Positions 25,496 through 33,339 of a stretch of DNA of 64,000 bases are shown in pieces. The notes below the pieces were generated by a model that saw only the letters and a list, made by a program, of their open reading frames with translations, did no database searches and had not been told where the DNA came from. The translations under genes were made by a program, and so were the position numbers. Numbering within the stretch: the stretch's first letter is position 1; each line of letters begins with the position of its first letter. The DNA is taken from assembly GCA_963714875.1 (NCBI GenBank), contig CAVQQI010000011.1, positions 1,240,001-1,304,000 of the forward strand, given 5' to 3'. The stretch is from JBAOHV01 sp963714875. GTDB taxonomy: Bacteria > Actinomycetota > Acidimicrobiia > Acidimicrobiales > Microtrichaceae.

Positions 25496-26278
25496 TCAGT
25501 GCTCCGCGAGCAGGCGGCCGAACCCGTGGAGCTGATCATCGATGCCGTTGGCTCGCAGGCCGTGCCAGACCGTCGCCATGTTGATGGCGATCACCGGCTT
25601 GCCGAGCTCGCTCTCCAGACGGGCGGCCTGGTCCACGAAGTTCAGGTTGGTGCCGACCTGCACGATCGCATCGACCGCGTCGTCGGCCCCGCCGATCTGC
25701 TCGATCACCTCGGCGATCCGGGTCGGGCCCACCTGGGCGATCGACGTGGCGGTCGAGCAGCGAAGTCCCGTGATGGCGGCGACGTCGAACCCGGCCTCGG
25801 TGAAGTAGGTGCCGACCTGCTCGTCCGCGATCGGCTGGTACGGCGAGAACACCGCGATGCGCTCCACGCCGAAGGCCTCGAGCGCAGCCCTGCACGACGC
25901 TGCGCCGGTCGTGACCGCTCGACCGCCGGCGAGATCCGAGATGCGCTGCTCGAACGCCGCGTTGCCCGCGACCCCGCCCCAGAAGGTCTCGGCCGACATG
26001 CCCATCAACATGGCGCTCGGCTCGGCCGTCAGGACGTCGCGGACGGCCACTTCGATGGACCCACGGATCTGGACCAGCAGCTCCTCGAACGCGGCGTCGT
26101 CGGCCAGACCCGGATGCTCGATGTACATGCGACCGGTGTGGAAGCTGACACCGGGAATCTGCAGGCGGCACAGGTCGGCCTCGACCACGGTGTTGGTGGA
26201 CGGCGCGATCACACCGAAGCGAGCACGGGGACCGACGACGTGGTCATCGTCGCGGTGGTTGAGCGGGTCGATCGCCAC
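25496..26278 (-). CDS. Maleate isomerase-like protein (Asp/Glu racemase superfamily), paralogue 2, both catalytic Cys missing
   Basis: 260 residues, clearly paralogous to the protein at 19,190 along its whole length (FGVIAPSTNTVVEADL, LMGMSAETFW, FSPYQPI, DQLHGFGRLLAEH). The first-lobe position again reads GMSAETFW, and the second-lobe cysteine is replaced by Val208 (AIVQVGTNLN). With neither nucleophile it either uses another mechanism, binds without catalysis, or pairs with paralogue 1. It sits between a CoA-transferase (3 nt) and the flavin monooxygenase (4 nt) in a tightly packed operon starting at 27,499. Confidence 0.8.
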   Translation of the reverse strand: MAIDPLNHRDDDHVVGPRARFGVIAPSTNTVVEADLCRLQIPGVSFHTGRMYIEHPGLADDAAFEELLVQIRGSIEVAVRDVLTAEPSAMLMGMSAETFWGGVAGNAAFEQRISDLAGGRAVTTGAASCRAALEAFGVERIAVFSPYQPIADEQVGTYFTEAGFDVAAITGLRCSTATSIAQVGPTRIAEVIEQIGGADDAVDAIVQVGTNLNFVDQAARLESELGKPVIAINMATVWHGLRANGIDDQLHGFGRLLAEH

Positions 26279-26281
26279 TGC

Positions 26282-27499
26282 TCAGACCACCCCTGCGGCG
26301 CGCAGCTCGGCGAGCTCGTCGCCGACGACCCCGAGCACCTCGGCCAACACCTCGTCGGTGTGCTCACCCAGCTCCGGGCCGACCCAGCGAACCGAACCCG
26401 GTGTGTCGGACAGCTTCGGCACCACGTTCTGCATCGGGAACTCACCCAGCTGAGGGTGTGCCAGCTTCACGATGGCCTCGCGGGCGGCGAAGTGGGCGTC
26501 GGCCAGCATGTCGGGGGCGGTGTAGATCTTGCCGTTGGGCACGCTGTGGTCGTTCAGGCGCGCCTCGAGCTCGGCCGAGGTCAGCGTCGCCGACCAGTCG
26601 CCGATCAGGTCGTCCAGCTCGCCCTGGTGCTGACCGCGGGCGCTGTGGGTCGCGAAGCGCTCGTCGTCGCCCAGTTCGGGACGGCCCATCGCCTCGGCCA
26701 GCCGCTTCCAGACCGTGTCCTGGTTGCCGCTGATCAGATGCTCGCCGTCGGAGGTCGGATAGGCGTTGGCCGGCGCGACGTTCGGCAGGATCGACCCCGT
26801 GCGTGGCCGGACGTAGCCGGCGATCGTGTACTCCGGGATGAGTGATTCCATGACACCCAGCACCGCCTCGTACAGCGCCGAGTCGACGATCTGACCCTTG
26901 CCGGTGTTCTGGCGGGCGTGGAGCGCGACCAGACAACCGAGGCAGGCGAAGGTGGCCGCGAGGGTGTCGCCGATGGAGATGCCCGCACGCGCCGGGGGCC
27001 GGTCGGGCTCGCCGATGACGGCGCGCAGCCCGCCCATCGCCTCGCCGATGGCGCCGTACCCGGGGCGGGACGCGTAGGGGCCCGTCTGGCCGTAGCCCGA
27101 GACCCGCACGATGATCAGCTCGGGGTTCGCCGCACGGAGATCCTCGGGCGCCATGCCCCACTTCTCGAGGGTGCCGGGACGGAAGTTCTCCACCAGGATG
27201 TCGGCCTCGCCGATCAGGCGACGCGCCAGCTCCTGTCCCTGCGCCTCACGGAGGTTCAGCGTGACCGACCGCTTGCCACGGGCCACCACGGGCCACCACA
27301 GCGACCGCCCGCCGGACTTCTCCCGCCCCCACTCGCGCATCGGGTCGCCCTGGCCGGGCGGTTCGATCTTGAGCACGTCGGCGCCGAAGTCCGCCAGGAG
27401 CTGACCGCAGAAGGGGCCCGCCAGCAGCTGGCCCATCTCGACCACCCGCAGGTCCGACAGCGGACCGCTCGTTGCGACTCCTGCTCCGGCTTCCGGCAT
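26282..27499 (-). CDS. Class III CoA-transferase (CaiB/BaiF family), copy 1
   Basis: 405 residues. Typical N-terminus LRVVEMGQLLAGPFCGQLLADFGADVLKIEPP with the catalytic Asp region following at the conserved position (NFRPGTLEKWG block), then GYGQTGPYASRPGYGAIGEAMGG. These enzymes move CoA between acids; known substrates include mesaconate, crotonobetaine and formate/oxalate. Here it could activate a dicarboxylate made by the neighbouring isomerases. ATG 27499 has GGGGAG upstream. It is the first gene of the 27.5-23.5 kb operon and shares operator c with the divergent amidase. A homologue is at 48,738. Confidence 0.9.
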   Translation of the reverse strand: MPEAGAGVATSGPLSDLRVVEMGQLLAGPFCGQLLADFGADVLKIEPPGQGDPMREWGREKSGGRSLWWPVVARGKRSVTLNLREAQGQELARRLIGEADILVENFRPGTLEKWGMAPEDLRAANPELIIVRVSGYGQTGPYASRPGYGAIGEAMGGLRAVIGEPDRPPARAGISIGDTLAATFACLGCLVALHARQNTGKGQIVDSALYEAVLGVMESLIPEYTIAGYVRPRTGSILPNVAPANAYPTSDGEHLISGNQDTVWKRLAEAMGRPELGDDERFATHSARGQHQGELDDLIGDWSATLTSAELEARLNDHSVPNGKIYTAPDMLADAHFAAREAIVKLAHPQLGEFPMQNVVPKLSDTPGSVRWVGPELGEHTDEVLAEVLGVVGDELAELRAAGVV

Positions 27500-27524
27500 A
27501 CCGATTCTCCCCGTCGACAGCTGT

Positions 27525-27551
27525 GTTCCGTTCAGCGGAACGCTGTTACCA
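27525..27551. promoter_or_regulatory. Regulon operator c, bidirectional, overlapping a leaderless promoter
   Basis: GTTCCGT-TCA-GCGGAAC-GCT-GTTACCA in the 59-nt gap between the CoA-transferase (minus) and the C-N hydrolase (plus). The last half-site overlaps the plus-strand -10 box TACCAT (27547-27552), which ends 6 nt before ATG 27559. Transcription would start at the A of ATG. Binding there would block RNA polymerase, which favours repression. Confidence 0.75.
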
Positions 27552-27558
27552 TACTTCG

Positions 27559-29196
27559 ATGTCACGTCTGCTGCGAGTTGCCGCCGCCCAGTTCGCCGTC
27601 GGGACCGACCTGGCCCACAACCTCGCCACCACCTGTCGGATGATCGAGGCCGCCGCTGATGGCGGCGCCCAGTTGGTGGTGACACCGGAGTTCTGCAACC
27701 ACCTGTCGATCTACGACGACGACCTGCACGCCTGGCAGGTCGCGATCGAGCCCGACGGCGACTGGATCGCCGCGGTGGCCGAGGTCGCCGGTCGACGCGG
27801 CATCTGGGTGCAGGTCAACGCAACGGTCCGGCGCGCCGCGGCGACCGACGAACAGCCACGGCCCCGCATCACCAACACCAACTTCATCCTCTCGCCCGAC
27901 GGCGCCGTCGTCACCACCACCGACAAGACCGTGCTGATGGGCGCAGAGGGCGACCACCTGAGTCCGTCCGAGACCCCACCGGTGCTGACGAACAGCCCCT
28001 TCGGCATCATCGGCAGCTACGCCTGCATGGACGGGATCGTCCCCGAGGTGCCTCGGTCGGTCGCAGCGGGCGGCGCACGGTTGCTGCTGAACTCGCTGAA
28101 CTCGTTCGCTCTGGACGAGGCCTCGGTGCACATCCCCGTTCGTGCAGCAGAGAACCGGGCCTGGGTGGTGGCGTGCTGCAAGGTGGGACCGCTGCTGCCG
28201 CCGGACAAGGTCGCGCTGTTCTCCCAGATGATGGGCGTGCCCGCCGACATGCTCTCGGGCGCCGGCGAGAGCCAGATCGTGGCACCGGACGGCACCGTGG
28301 TGGCCAGGGGACCGCGTGAGGGCGAGGCCGTCGTGTCGGCCGAGATCGACCTGGATCGGGGCGGCGAACTCCGACCCGACCGCACCGACCCCTGGGCGGT
28401 GCGGCGCCCCGCCCTGTACATCCCGCTCGCAGCACCGACACCGCCGCTCGACGATCACCCTCGGGCCGACCGACTCCGCTCGGCTGCTGCGCTCCGGCTC
28501 GACCAGATCGGCGACCTCGTCGCTGCGGGCACCGAGTTGATCGTCCTGCCCGAGCTCGCGATCACCGTCGACGAGCTGGGCGCGGTCGCAGCCCTGCTGC
28601 ACGGCACCACGTCGATCGTCGTGAGCTCGGTCGCCGACGGCGCCGCACACGTCGGTGTCGTGATCGACCGAACCGGCGTCATCGGGCGTCAGACGCAGCT
28701 GCACGCGGTGGGCCGACACCCCTGGTCGGTCGAACTCGGCGCGGAGGTCACGACCTTCGACCTGCCGTGGGGGCGTCTCGCGGTGGTCGTCGGCGACGAC
28801 CTGGTCCATCCCGAGGTCGCCCGTCTCGCAGCGCTGGCGTCGGTCGACGTGGTCGCGGTGCCGATGGACGCGCAGGAGCCGTGGGAGACGTCGCTGGGGG
28901 TGGTCGAACGGGCTGCGGAGAACCGCATGTGCGTCGTCGCCGCCACCGCGGCCGGCAGCGCCGGCACCTCCACCATCGCGGATCTGCCGCCCGACTTCAC
29001 CCTGTGGGCGACCTCACGCGAACGGCCCTTCGACGGCACGATCAACCAACCGGACCTGCATCGACCGGCCACGGACAGCGACGGGACGGTCACCGCGACC
29101 ATCCACCCCGCCCGGTCGGTGAACCGCCAGATCTCCAAGGGGACCAACCTGGTCGATGGTCGCCCCTGGCGGATCTGCTCGCGGCTGGTGCAGTGA
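27559..29196 (+). CDS. Two-domain carbon-nitrogen hydrolase (nitrilase superfamily)
   Basis: 545 residues. Domain 1 (about 5-270) is a complete nitrilase fold with Glu44 (VTPEFCNH), Lys123 (TDKTVLMG) and Cys156 (GSYACMDGIVPEVPR, the CxDxxxPE signature). Domain 2 (about 310-520) repeats the fold: it keeps Glu (IVLPELAI) but has Gln for Lys (RQTQLHAV) and Asp for Cys (VVGDDLVHPEVAR), so it looks inactive. The enzyme should hydrolyse an amide, carbamoyl or nitrile bond. ATG 27559 is leaderless; an open frame upstream crosses the promoter. It is divergent from the CoA-transferase operon and shares operator c. Confidence 0.85.
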   Translation: MSRLLRVAAAQFAVGTDLAHNLATTCRMIEAAADGGAQLVVTPEFCNHLSIYDDDLHAWQVAIEPDGDWIAAVAEVAGRRGIWVQVNATVRRAAATDEQPRPRITNTNFILSPDGAVVTTTDKTVLMGAEGDHLSPSETPPVLTNSPFGIIGSYACMDGIVPEVPRSVAAGGARLLLNSLNSFALDEASVHIPVRAAENRAWVVACCKVGPLLPPDKVALFSQMMGVPADMLSGAGESQIVAPDGTVVARGPREGEAVVSAEIDLDRGGELRPDRTDPWAVRRPALYIPLAAPTPPLDDHPRADRLRSAAALRLDQIGDLVAAGTELIVLPELAITVDELGAVAALLHGTTSIVVSSVADGAAHVGVVIDRTGVIGRQTQLHAVGRHPWSVELGAEVTTFDLPWGRLAVVVGDDLVHPEVARLAALASVDVVAVPMDAQEPWETSLGVVERAAENRMCVVAATAAGSAGTSTIADLPPDFTLWATSRERPFDGTINQPDLHRPATDSDGTVTATIHPARSVNRQISKGTNLVDGRPWRICSRLVQ

Positions 29197-29224
29197 GCCC
29201 TGCTCGCGACGACGCGAGCAGGGC
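29197..29224. terminator. Strong 12-bp hairpin between convergent genes (bidirectional terminator)
   Basis: A perfect 12-bp stem (GCCCTGCTCGCG / CGCGAGCAGGGC) with an ACGA loop starts right after the amidase stop codon and ends 6 nt before the stop of the convergent gene at 29,230. It has no T-tract, common in high-GC actinobacteria, so termination strength is inferred. Confidence 0.7.
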
Positions 29225-29229
29225 GCCGG

Positions 29230-29925
29230 TCAGCCGGCTGCCGGCTTCTTCTTGGTGAAGTAGTAGCCGCCGGCGCCGACCGCGACGACGACCACGGCGA
29301 TGATGACGAACAGCAGACCCGAGCTTCCGCCCTCGTCGTCCTCGTCGGACGTCGCGAGCTCTTCGGTGTCCAGCGTCGTGGTGGTGGCCTCGGTCGTCGT
29401 GGTGGCCTCGGTCGTGGTGGTGGCCTCGGTGACCGGCGGGGCCTCGGTCGGTGCGGGTGCCGCAGTGGTGGCCGGACCATTGGTGCCGAAGAAGATCTCC
29501 TGCGAGGCGTAGTTGGGCTGGGGCAGGAACGGCTCCTGCACGGCGATCAACCAGCACTGGTCGACGTTGCAGTTCAACGTCGTACCGTCCTGCACGGTGC
29601 CGTGGTCGGCCGTCATGATGAACTCGGCCGAGCCGCTCCCGTCCGGGCCGATCGGCACCTCGGGGGCGACGGCGTACTCGTCGAAGTTCAGCTTGTCGGG
29701 AATGGTGACCAGGGTGCCCTGCCCCGCGATGACGAGCTTGACGGGGCGAGCACCGGGGGTGAAGCCCGACACGGTGACCTGCACCGTGGTGCCGTCGGCC
29801 AGGCCGGTGGTCTGCGACACGGTGATCGATTCACCGGCGTGGACGGCGCCGGCCGTCGTGGAGCCGACGACGAGCATTCCCGCGGTGAGCAACAGAGCGG
29901 CGGTGGTGCGGAACAGTGTCCTCAT
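29230..29925 (-). CDS. Surface-anchored neocarzinostatin-fold protein with Thr-rich stalk
   Basis: 231 residues. The signal peptide (about 1-28) is followed by an immunoglobulin-like domain reading SITVSQTTGLADGTTVQVTV ... GSAEFIMTADHGTVQDGT with NCNVDQCW. This resembles the neocarzinostatin family, whose members bind hydrophobic chromophores in a beta-sandwich cleft. A stalk of three TEATTTT repeats follows, then a TM helix (LLFVIIAVVVVAVGAGGYYF) and a KKK tail, so the domain would be displayed outside. GAGGAG precedes the ATG. A 25-bp perfect palindrome of the regulon operator lies upstream. A pigment-binding role is speculation. Confidence 0.7.
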   Translation of the reverse strand: MRTLFRTTAALLLTAGMLVVGSTTAGAVHAGESITVSQTTGLADGTTVQVTVSGFTPGARPVKLVIAGQGTLVTIPDKLNFDEYAVAPEVPIGPDGSGSAEFIMTADHGTVQDGTTLNCNVDQCWLIAVQEPFLPQPNYASQEIFFGTNGPATTAAPAPTEAPPVTEATTTTEATTTTEATTTTLDTEELATSDEDDEGGSSGLLFVIIAVVVVAVGAGGYYFTKKKPAAG

Positions 29926-29958
29926 CAGGGTCTCCTCGGTGGTGTCGTACCGACGTGT

Positions 29959-29989
29959 GTTCGCGTCAGCGGAACGCTGTTCCGCTGAC
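29959..29989. promoter_or_regulatory. Regulon operator d, includes a 25-bp perfect palindrome
   Basis: Three half-sites, GTTCGCG-TCA-GCGGAAC-GCT-GTTCCGC. Positions 29965-29989 form a perfect inverted repeat with 11-bp arms (GTCAGCGGAAC) around a GCT centre, the best palindrome of the set. The minus-strand -10 box GATACT (29990-29995) abuts it, so the operator covers the transcription start of the neocarzinostatin-fold gene. It also defines the inner GCGGAAC-N3-GTTCCGC dyad as the probable core. Confidence 0.8.
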
Positions 29990-30012
29990 AGTATCCCATT
30001 CCGGCGCACCGA

Positions 30013-30693
30013 TCACTGCCACGGCAGCATTCGGGTCACGCCGAGCACCGTGGCCGCGAGCAGCGAGCACCAGATGACCCCCACGAGCGGCTGGGCCACC
30101 CGGAGGGAACCCGCCAACGTGGACTCGCGCTCGGGTGTCGAACCCTCCGACACGAGCTCGCCGAATGCTGCGGCGAAGGGCCGGAGCTGGAATCGGATGG
30201 CGATGCCGCAGGTCATGATGAGCGCGAACAGAAGGACCTTGACGCCGAGCCAGTCGCCCAGGAACGGACCGGAGCCGGACACCAGGGAGACGATCCCGGC
30301 CACCCACAATCCGATGCAGAGCACCGACCGGACCACGAGGTCGACCATGGCCAGGCGCGAGCTCAGCTCCGAGGCGCCGCTGGCCCGGTGCACCGTCCAG
30401 ATGAGCCACAGCCATGCTGCGGTCAGGATCCAGATGACCGCAACCCACCCGTCAGCAAGATCGAGCAGGCCGGCCCCGATGCTCAGCGAGAGACCGAGGG
30501 CGAGCATCGTCGGCAGGCAGAGCCTGGCGATGACCTCGATCGAGGTCATCGCACCCGCCAGCCCGCGGCGCGCGACCAGATCGATGCTCGGGTCGAGCAC
30601 CCGACGGGACAGGGTGAACGTGGCGATGTCGGTGCCGAACCAGATGCCGAACACCACGACGTGACCGATCAGGAACAGCTGCTGCTGGGTCAT
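30013..30693 (-). CDS. Multi-pass membrane protein, CopD/HemJ-like
   Basis: 227 residues with five or six TM helices. TM1 carries a histidine and a Trp-Gly pair (FLIGHVVVFGIWFGTDIA), and a later helix begins WLGVKVLLFALIMTCG. A His in TM1 plus a Trp-x-x-x-Lys helix recalls HemJ-type protoporphyrinogen oxidases and CopD/DUF2269 relatives, which may bind haem. The match is a pattern resemblance only. It lies 13 nt downstream of the LAxTG surface protein (30,707) on the same strand. ATG 30693 is preferred to an upstream ATG that adds 20 polar residues. Confidence 0.5.
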   Translation of the reverse strand: MTQQQLFLIGHVVVFGIWFGTDIATFTLSRRVLDPSIDLVARRGLAGAMTSIEVIARLCLPTMLALGLSLSIGAGLLDLADGWVAVIWILTAAWLWLIWTVHRASGASELSSRLAMVDLVVRSVLCIGLWVAGIVSLVSGSGPFLGDWLGVKVLLFALIMTCGIAIRFQLRPFAAAFGELVSEGSTPERESTLAGSLRVAQPLVGVIWCSLLAATVLGVTRMLPWQ

Positions 30694-30706
30694 CCTGACA
30701 ACAGCG

Positions 30707-32320
30707 TCACGACGTGCGGGGCCGGGTGCGACCGATCTGCACGAACAACGCACCGAGCGCCATCAGCAACACCGACCAGAGCAGCCCCGACTGCGCCGGG
30801 GAACCGGTCGACGCGAGGTTGCTGATGCCCTCGCCAGCCTCACAGGCGAGTCCGTCGCCATCGGCATCGAGGCTGGCCTTGTAGGCGGGATCCGTGCGAA
30901 CGATCGTGCCGCGGCCGTCGGCCTTGGCCTCGGCGCAGTTGGCGTACCCGGTGTCGGCAGCCTGCGCGGCGGCTGCCGCCCCGCTGGCTGCCGTGGCGCT
31001 CTGCACCTGTGCGTTCAGGTCTGCCGGTGGTGCCACCGAACCCTCGACGACGGCGATGCCTGCGACCCGCGCCATGGAGGACCCCGTCGGGGTGCAACGG
31101 GTGATCAGCACCGACGGCGAGCTGGCGCGGACCTCGACCTGGCTGATGCCGAGTCCGACCTCGGACCCTGCGGGTGCGTTGGCGGTGAGGTTGAACGACA
31201 TCTCGGGGCTACGGGACGTGCCGTTCGCGGGGATCTCCGCCGCGTTCGGCCCGCCGGTCGCCTCGATGCTGGTGGGCGCACCCCCGGCGACCGAGACGGT
31301 CGCCGCGAAGTTCACCGATCCGGCCGGCAGCCGGATCGGGCCGTTGGCCGGCCCGGGGTCGAAGCGCACCAGACCCGACACCGCACCGCCGACGCCGACC
31401 TTGTCGGGCGCGGTGATGGTGACGGTGACGTTGGAGGGCGGCAGCGGGTTCTGGTTGAACTGCGTGCCGCTCGAATCGAAGATGTTGCACGAGAACGACG
31501 CTGTGGCCGCGGAGCGCACCGACACCGCGGGCCCGTTCGGCGTCGGCGGCGGCGCGATCGTCGGCGGGCTCGTCGGCGGCGGCGCGACGGTGGTCGGCGG
31601 CCTGGTGGTGGGCGGCGGTGTCGTCGTGGTCGGTGCCGTGGTCGGCGGTGGCGCGGTGACCGGGACGGTCGTGGTGGATGCCGTGGTCGTGGTCGGCGCA
31701 GCAGTGGTGGTCGTCTGGCCCGGCACGGTGGTGGTGGAAGCCGTGGTCGTGGTCGTGGTCGTCGCCTGGGCGACGATGCGGGTGACGATCGTGGCGCGGG
31801 CCGCACCGGCGGTGGGGTCGCACTCGAACCCGGTGGAGCCGCTCACGATGCGGATGCGGCTGGCGGTCAGCGTGACCTGTCCGCCCGCGGCGGCTGTGGG
31901 GCTGACGGTCATGAGCGAGCGGGGCACGGTGGCGGTGGGGCCCGAGAACGACACCGGTGGGCTCTTGGCCCGGTTGGCATCCGATCCGGTGGCGCCGACC
32001 GGGTTCATCGAGGTGAAGGCCGGCTCGCTGATCGGGAAACCGGCGTCAGCGAGGCGCAGCGGCGTCATGTCGAGGGTGAGGGTGTACTGCTGGCCCGGGC
32101 TGACCTCGGTGGGCGCGCCCAGCGTCATGGTGACGTTCTGGGTCGGCAGCGTGCCGATCAGCGCAGCGAACCCGACGCCCTTGCAGGAGTAGGGCACCAC
32201 GGTGCTGGTCGTGGCGACGGGCCCGATGACGGCCCCTGCGGACATCACCGGGAGCAGCACGGAAGCAGCGATGAGCACCACTCCCGTGGCGATCGAGCAT
32301 CGCCTCCAGACCATCTGCAT
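30707..32320 (-). CDS. Cell-wall-anchored surface protein: signal peptide, Thr/Pro linker, excalibur domain, LASTG sorting signal
   Basis: 537 residues. An N-terminal signal peptide (about 1-30) precedes a first beta-rich domain (about 35-190), a Thr/Pro-rich stalk (about 190-275, TTTT and PPPT runs), a second beta-rich domain (about 285-430) and an excalibur calcium-binding domain (YANCAEAKADGRG ... LDADGDGLACE). The C-terminus is LASTG, a hydrophobic helix and RTRPR, i.e. an LAxTG sorting signal as used by class E sortases. ATG 32320 has GGGGGAG upstream. Operator e lies before it, shared with the divergent lyase. The two beta domains might repeat a ligand-binding fold; no function is known. 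Confidence 0.75.
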   Translation of the reverse strand: MQMVWRRCSIATGVVLIAASVLLPVMSAGAVIGPVATTSTVVPYSCKGVGFAALIGTLPTQNVTMTLGAPTEVSPGQQYTLTLDMTPLRLADAGFPISEPAFTSMNPVGATGSDANRAKSPPVSFSGPTATVPRSLMTVSPTAAAGGQVTLTASRIRIVSGSTGFECDPTAGAARATIVTRIVAQATTTTTTTASTTTVPGQTTTTAAPTTTTASTTTVPVTAPPPTTAPTTTTPPPTTRPPTTVAPPPTSPPTIAPPPTPNGPAVSVRSAATASFSCNIFDSSGTQFNQNPLPPSNVTVTITAPDKVGVGGAVSGLVRFDPGPANGPIRLPAGSVNFAATVSVAGGAPTSIEATGGPNAAEIPANGTSRSPEMSFNLTANAPAGSEVGLGISQVEVRASSPSVLITRCTPTGSSMARVAGIAVVEGSVAPPADLNAQVQSATAASGAAAAAQAADTGYANCAEAKADGRGTIVRTDPAYKASLDADGDGLACEAGEGISNLASTGSPAQSGLLWSVLLMALGALFVQIGRTRPRTS

Positions 32321-32340
32321 CAGACTCCCCCGATTGTTCT

Positions 32341-32377
32341 GTTCCGCTCGGCGGAACGGCATTCGCCTCAGCGGAAA
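32341..32377. promoter_or_regulatory. Regulon operator e, four half-sites, bidirectional
   Basis: GTTCCGC-TCG-GCGGAAC, then GGC-ATTCGCC-TCA-GCGGAAA: four half-sites on the 10-bp period, the longest array in the window. It lies in the 108-nt divergent gap between the surface protein (minus) and the CitE-like lyase (plus). The plus-strand -10 box TACCGT (32381-32386) follows directly, leaving a leader of about 36 nt for the lyase. Confidence 0.75.
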
Positions 32378-32428
32378 AGGTACCGTGGCAGGGTCGCCGG
32401 GGCAAGAGGCGAACTGCCCCACCCGCAG

Positions 32429-33283
32429 ATGGAGTCGAACGTGCTGCATTCCTTCCTGTACGTGCCCGGGGACCGCCCCGATCTGATGCACAAAGCCGTC
32501 GTCGGCCCTGCACATGCGGTCATCCTCGACCTGGAGGACGGCGTCGCCCCGGCCCGCGCCGACACGGCACGGACCGAGGTGGCGAGCTTCCTGGCCGACC
32601 CCGACCGCGGCGAGACCCCCCTGGCCGTTCGGGTGCACCCCGCCCAGCTCGCCGAGGACGTCGACCTCGCCGTTCGCGGCGGCGTGCAGCTGATCTACCT
32701 GCCCAAGGCGGAGCTGACCTCGGTCGAGCGCTGCCGCGAGCTGCTGCACATCGCCGTCTCGGCCGGCACCGCTGGGGCCACGGGGACGGCCGCACCGTCG
32801 ATCGTCGCGCTGATCGAGACGGCACAGGGTTGGCTCGATGCCCCCGCGATGGCCCGCGCCGAGGGTGTTGCGGCGCTCGCGCTGGGCGAGGCGGACCTGT
32901 TCGCTGAACTGGGCATGGACCCCGAGCTGCCCGATGCCGACCGGCATGCGATCAGGCTGCGGTTGGTCGTCGCGAGCGCCGCGGCCGGACTCCGGGGTCC
33001 GACGGCGCCGGCATCGACGGACTTCTCCGATCTGGAGTCGTTCCGGGCAGCGTCGATCGAGCTGCGTCGTCATGGGTTCTCGGCCCGCTCGGCAGTGCAC
33101 CCGGCACAGGTGCCGGTCATCAACGAGGTCTTCCAGCCGTCCCCCGACGAGCTCGCTCGGGCACGATCGCTCGTCGACGAGTTCGACGCCGCCGTCGCGG
33201 ACGGGCGGGCGATCACCGTGGGCGGGGACGGGCGGATGATCGATGAGGCCGTCGTCCGGTCCGCCCGTCGACTCCTGGAGTGA
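32429..33283 (+). CDS. HpcH/HpaI aldolase / CitE-like acyl-CoA lyase
   Basis: 284-residue TIM barrel of the citrate-lyase beta subunit type: SFLYVPGDRPDLMHKA, VILDLEDGVAP, the metal-binding Glu in VALIETAQGW, LGEADLFAELG, and GFSARSAVHPAQVPVIN. Stand-alone CitE-like proteins cleave malyl-CoA, citramalyl-CoA or methylmalyl-CoA into glyoxylate or pyruvate plus an acyl-CoA. In this locus it would be a fitting final carbon-carbon cleavage after isomerisation and CoA activation. It is divergent from the surface protein and followed by the MetE-like gene, which has its own operator. Confidence 0.87.
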   Translation: MESNVLHSFLYVPGDRPDLMHKAVVGPAHAVILDLEDGVAPARADTARTEVASFLADPDRGETPLAVRVHPAQLAEDVDLAVRGGVQLIYLPKAELTSVERCRELLHIAVSAGTAGATGTAAPSIVALIETAQGWLDAPAMARAEGVAALALGEADLFAELGMDPELPDADRHAIRLRLVVASAAAGLRGPTAPASTDFSDLESFRAASIELRRHGFSARSAVHPAQVPVINEVFQPSPDELARARSLVDEFDAAVADGRAITVGGDGRMIDEAVVRSARRLLE

Positions 33284-33295
33284 TCGGCCGACAGG

Positions 33296-33322
33296 GTTCC
33301 GCTGAGCGGGACAGCGTTCCGG
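33296..33322. promoter_or_regulatory. Regulon operator f upstream of the MetE-like gene
   Basis: GTTCCGC-TGA-GCGGGAC-AGC-GTTCCGG, three half-sites 12 nt after the lyase stop. A plus-strand -10 box TACCGT (33328-33333) ends 6 nt before ATG 33340, again a leaderless layout. So the MetE-like gene has its own regulated promoter although it follows the lyase closely. Confidence 0.75.
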
Positions 33323-33339
33323 CGAGCTACCGTCCGACG

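Noticed and set aside
24836..26845. A 669-codon plus-strand open frame
   Set aside because: It covers three minus-strand enzymes with clear active sites and has no domain of its own.
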